Assembly (NCBI GenBank): GCA_026710565.1
Contig: JAPOQV010000191.1
Span: forward strand, 1 to 14,637
From: Spirochaetaceae bacterium
GTDB lineage: Bacteria > Spirochaetota > Spirochaetia > SZUA-6 > Bin103
Length of the DNA: 14,637 nt
Reading direction: 5' to 3'
The notes under the pieces were generated by a model that had not been told where the DNA came from, searched no databases, and worked only from the letters and a program-made list of their open reading frames with translations. Each line of letters begins with the position of its first letter. Within the stretch, counting starts at the first letter, position 1. Shown here one piece after another: positions 13,160 through 14,637 of this stretch. A program made the position numbers and the translations under genes.

Positions 13160-14569
13160 ATGGGTGGCGAGCGGGTGGACGGGCCGGTGGATCTGTGCGT
13201 GCGCAATGCCGAGCTGGTGGTCACCATGGATGCCGACCGGCGGGAGATCCGCGGCGGCTGGGTGGCGATCACCGGCGGCATCGTCAGCGCGGTCGGCGGT
13301 CCGGGCCGGGAACCGCCGGCCGAGCGGGTGATCGACGCGGCCGGCTGCCTGGTCACGCCGGGGCTGGTCAACACCCATCACCACCTCTTCCAGAACCTGA
13401 CCCGCGCGTTCGCGCCGGCGCTGACCGGGGGCCTGTTCGACTGGCTGCGCACCCTGTATCCGGTGTGGAGCCGCCTGGACGAGGAAGCCGCCTACGTGTC
13501 CGCCTGGATCGGGCTGGGCGAGCTGGCCCTGGGCGGCTGCACCACCAGCACCGACCACCTGTACCTGCATCCGTGCGGCGCCGGCGACCTGATCGGGGCC
13601 GAGATCGCGGCGGCGCGCGAGTTGGGCTTCCGCTTCCATCCCACCCGCGGGTCGATGAGCCTGTCGGTCAAGGACGGCGGACTGCCGCCGGACGACGTGG
13701 TGCAGGAGGACGACGAGATCCTGGCCGACAGCGAACGGCTGGTGGCGCGCCACCACGACCCGGCGCCGGGAGCCATGGTGCGCATCGCCCTGGCGCCCTG
13801 CTCGCCGTTCTCGGTCACGCCCGAGCTGATGGCGCGCACCGCCGAGCTGGCCGAGCGCCTGGACGTGCGGCTGCACACCCACCTGGCCGAGGACGCCGGC
13901 GAGGACGACTACTGCCGCGAGGCCTTCGGCTGCCGGCCGGTCGAGCACTTCGAACGGGTCGGTTGGGGGTCGGACCGCGCCTGGGTCGCGCACTGCGTGC
14001 ACCCCAGCGAGGCCGAGATCGAGCGGCTGGGGCGCTGGGGCACCGGCGTCGCCCACTGCCCGAGCTCGAACCAGATCCTCGGCGCCGGCATGGCCCCCGT
14101 CCGGGAGCTGCGCGACGCGGGCGTGCCGGTGGGCATCGGTTGCGACGGCTCCGCGTCGGCGGACTGCGCGTCGCTGTGGCTGGAGACCCGCGGCGCGCTG
14201 CTGCTGGCGCGGCTGCGCGGCGGAGCGCGGGCGATGCAGGCGCGCGAGGCGCTGGAGATGGCGACCCTGGGCGGGGCCGCCTGCCTGGGGCGCGTCGACA
14301 TCGGCTGCCTGGCGCCGGGACGCGCCGGCGACGTCGTGGCCTGGCCGGTCACCGGGACGGAGAAGGGCGGCGGCATCGCATTCGCCGGTGCGCTGTCCGA
14401 TCCGGTCGAAGCGCTGCTGCGCTGCGGGCCGGCGCACCCTCGCCACACGGTCGTCGCCGGCCGCTCCCTGGTGACCGACGGCGTGCTGGTCGCGTCCGGC
14501 GTCGAAGAGATGCTGCAGCGGCATGGCCGCATCGCCGGCGAGTGGCTCCGGGCGGCGATGGAACGCTAA
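13160..14569 (+). CDS. Amidohydrolase, probable 8-oxoguanine deaminase
   Basis: The 469-residue product is an amidohydrolase-superfamily deaminase: zinc motif VNTH73HH75LFQNLTRA, THLAED (240-245) with H241 and E244, AHCVHP (277-282) and catalytic D329 in GCDGSASAD. The stretch FHPTRGSMSLSVKDGGLPPD (159-178) is what I associate with 8-oxoguanine deaminases, which convert 8-oxoguanine to uric acid and ammonia; the wider group also holds isocytosine and hydroxyatrazine aminohydrolases. The ATG at 13160 is preferred over a TTG at 13148 because GGAGGG lies 4 bases upstream. A perfect TTGACA at 13108-13113 could be its -35 box, but the -10 is weak. A nucleobase permease nearby supports a purine role. 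Confidence 0.83.
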   Translation: MGGERVDGPVDLCVRNAELVVTMDADRREIRGGWVAITGGIVSAVGGPGREPPAERVIDAAGCLVTPGLVNTHHHLFQNLTRAFAPALTGGLFDWLRTLYPVWSRLDEEAAYVSAWIGLGELALGGCTTSTDHLYLHPCGAGDLIGAEIAAARELGFRFHPTRGSMSLSVKDGGLPPDDVVQEDDEILADSERLVARHHDPAPGAMVRIALAPCSPFSVTPELMARTAELAERLDVRLHTHLAEDAGEDDYCREAFGCRPVEHFERVGWGSDRAWVAHCVHPSEAEIERLGRWGTGVAHCPSSNQILGAGMAPVRELRDAGVPVGIGCDGSASADCASLWLETRGALLLARLRGGARAMQAREALEMATLGGAACLGRVDIGCLAPGRAGDVVAWPVTGTEKGGGIAFAGALSDPVEALLRCGPAHPRHTVVAGRSLVTDGVLVASGVEEMLQRHGRIAGEWLRAAMER

Positions 14570-14637
14570 ACCGGATCGGTCGTTCTTCTTGACGGTACGG
14601 GCGCGCCGGAAGAGGATGGAAACGAGGATTCGATCCA
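14570..14637. other. Right-edge intergenic segment
   Basis: These 68 bases follow the amidohydrolase stop. ACCG-GAT-CGGT (14570-14580) with T-rich sequence after it is too short a stem to call a terminator. An ATG at 14616 opens METRIRS to the edge but has no properly spaced ribosome binding site, so the next gene, if any, probably starts beyond the window. Confidence 0.3.

Noticed and set aside
13037..14524. A 495-codon frame antisense to the amidohydrolase gene
   Set aside because: Composition is the reverse-strand shadow of a GC-rich gene (Gln/Arg/Ala/Gly-rich), with no ribosome binding site or domain.
14567..14590. Intrinsic terminator after the amidohydrolase gene
   Set aside because: The ACCG/CGGT stem is 4 bp with a 3-base loop and the following tract is interrupted by C residues.

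Overview
The window is GC-rich (roughly two thirds G+C by eye), gene-dense DNA from a bacterium. A secreted protein with a cleavable signal peptide and a MarR regulator suggest a Gram-negative type. The mix of a sialidase-like protein, a phytanoyl-CoA dioxygenase-family oxygenase, two mandelate-racemase-family enzymes, a ceramidase-like protein and an M19 dipeptidase-like protein resembles accessory catabolic regions of uncultured environmental or host-associated bacteria (for example Latescibacterota, Poribacteria or high-GC Spirochaetota). The sequence alone does not fix the phylum. No rRNA, tRNA, CRISPR or prophage was seen.

Layout. 1-65: the first codons of a gene leaving the window on the minus strand. 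66-520: no intact gene, possibly decayed coding remnants. 521-2580 (minus): an operon reading PhyH oxygenase, a 46-codon Asp-box remnant, then a sialidase-like protein that overlaps the remnant by ATGA. 2634-2763: a 130-bp element with perfect 18-bp inverted ends, including a TA at each edge, which looks like a MITE. It sits exactly at the stop codon of the next gene. 2761-4141: a secreted protein of unknown function (minus) divergent from a MarR regulator (plus). The 97-bp spacer holds two copies of a 19-bp operator and what look like back-to-back promoters sharing one palindromic -35 box. 4161-7046 (minus): an operon of M19-like dipeptidase, ceramidase-like hydrolase and HIT protein. 7144-8325 (plus): a cytosolic TolB-type beta-propeller. 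8404-8843 (plus): a Phd/YefM-RelE/ParE toxin-antitoxin pair with visibly lower GC. 8882-10018 (minus): an acid-sugar dehydratase-like enolase-superfamily enzyme. 10116-11867 (plus): an NCS2 nucleobase permease with a C-terminal domain resembling the anti-sigma/HATPase fold. 11877-13040 (minus): a second enolase-superfamily enzyme. 13160-14569 (plus): an amidohydrolase closest to 8-oxoguanine deaminase.

How the genes may work together. The sialidase, the two sugar-acid dehydratase-like enzymes, the propeller and the ceramidase-like protein suggest scavenging of glycoconjugate or lipid-derived compounds. The permease and 8-oxoguanine deaminase suggest uptake and deamination of (oxidised) purines. 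The MarR/secreted-protein pair looks like a self-contained sensing and response unit. Several enzymes depart from canonical active sites: PhyH has HxG instead of HxD, and the M19 protein lacks the HxD histidine and the bridging glutamate. Their family names should therefore be read as folds, not as proven reactions.
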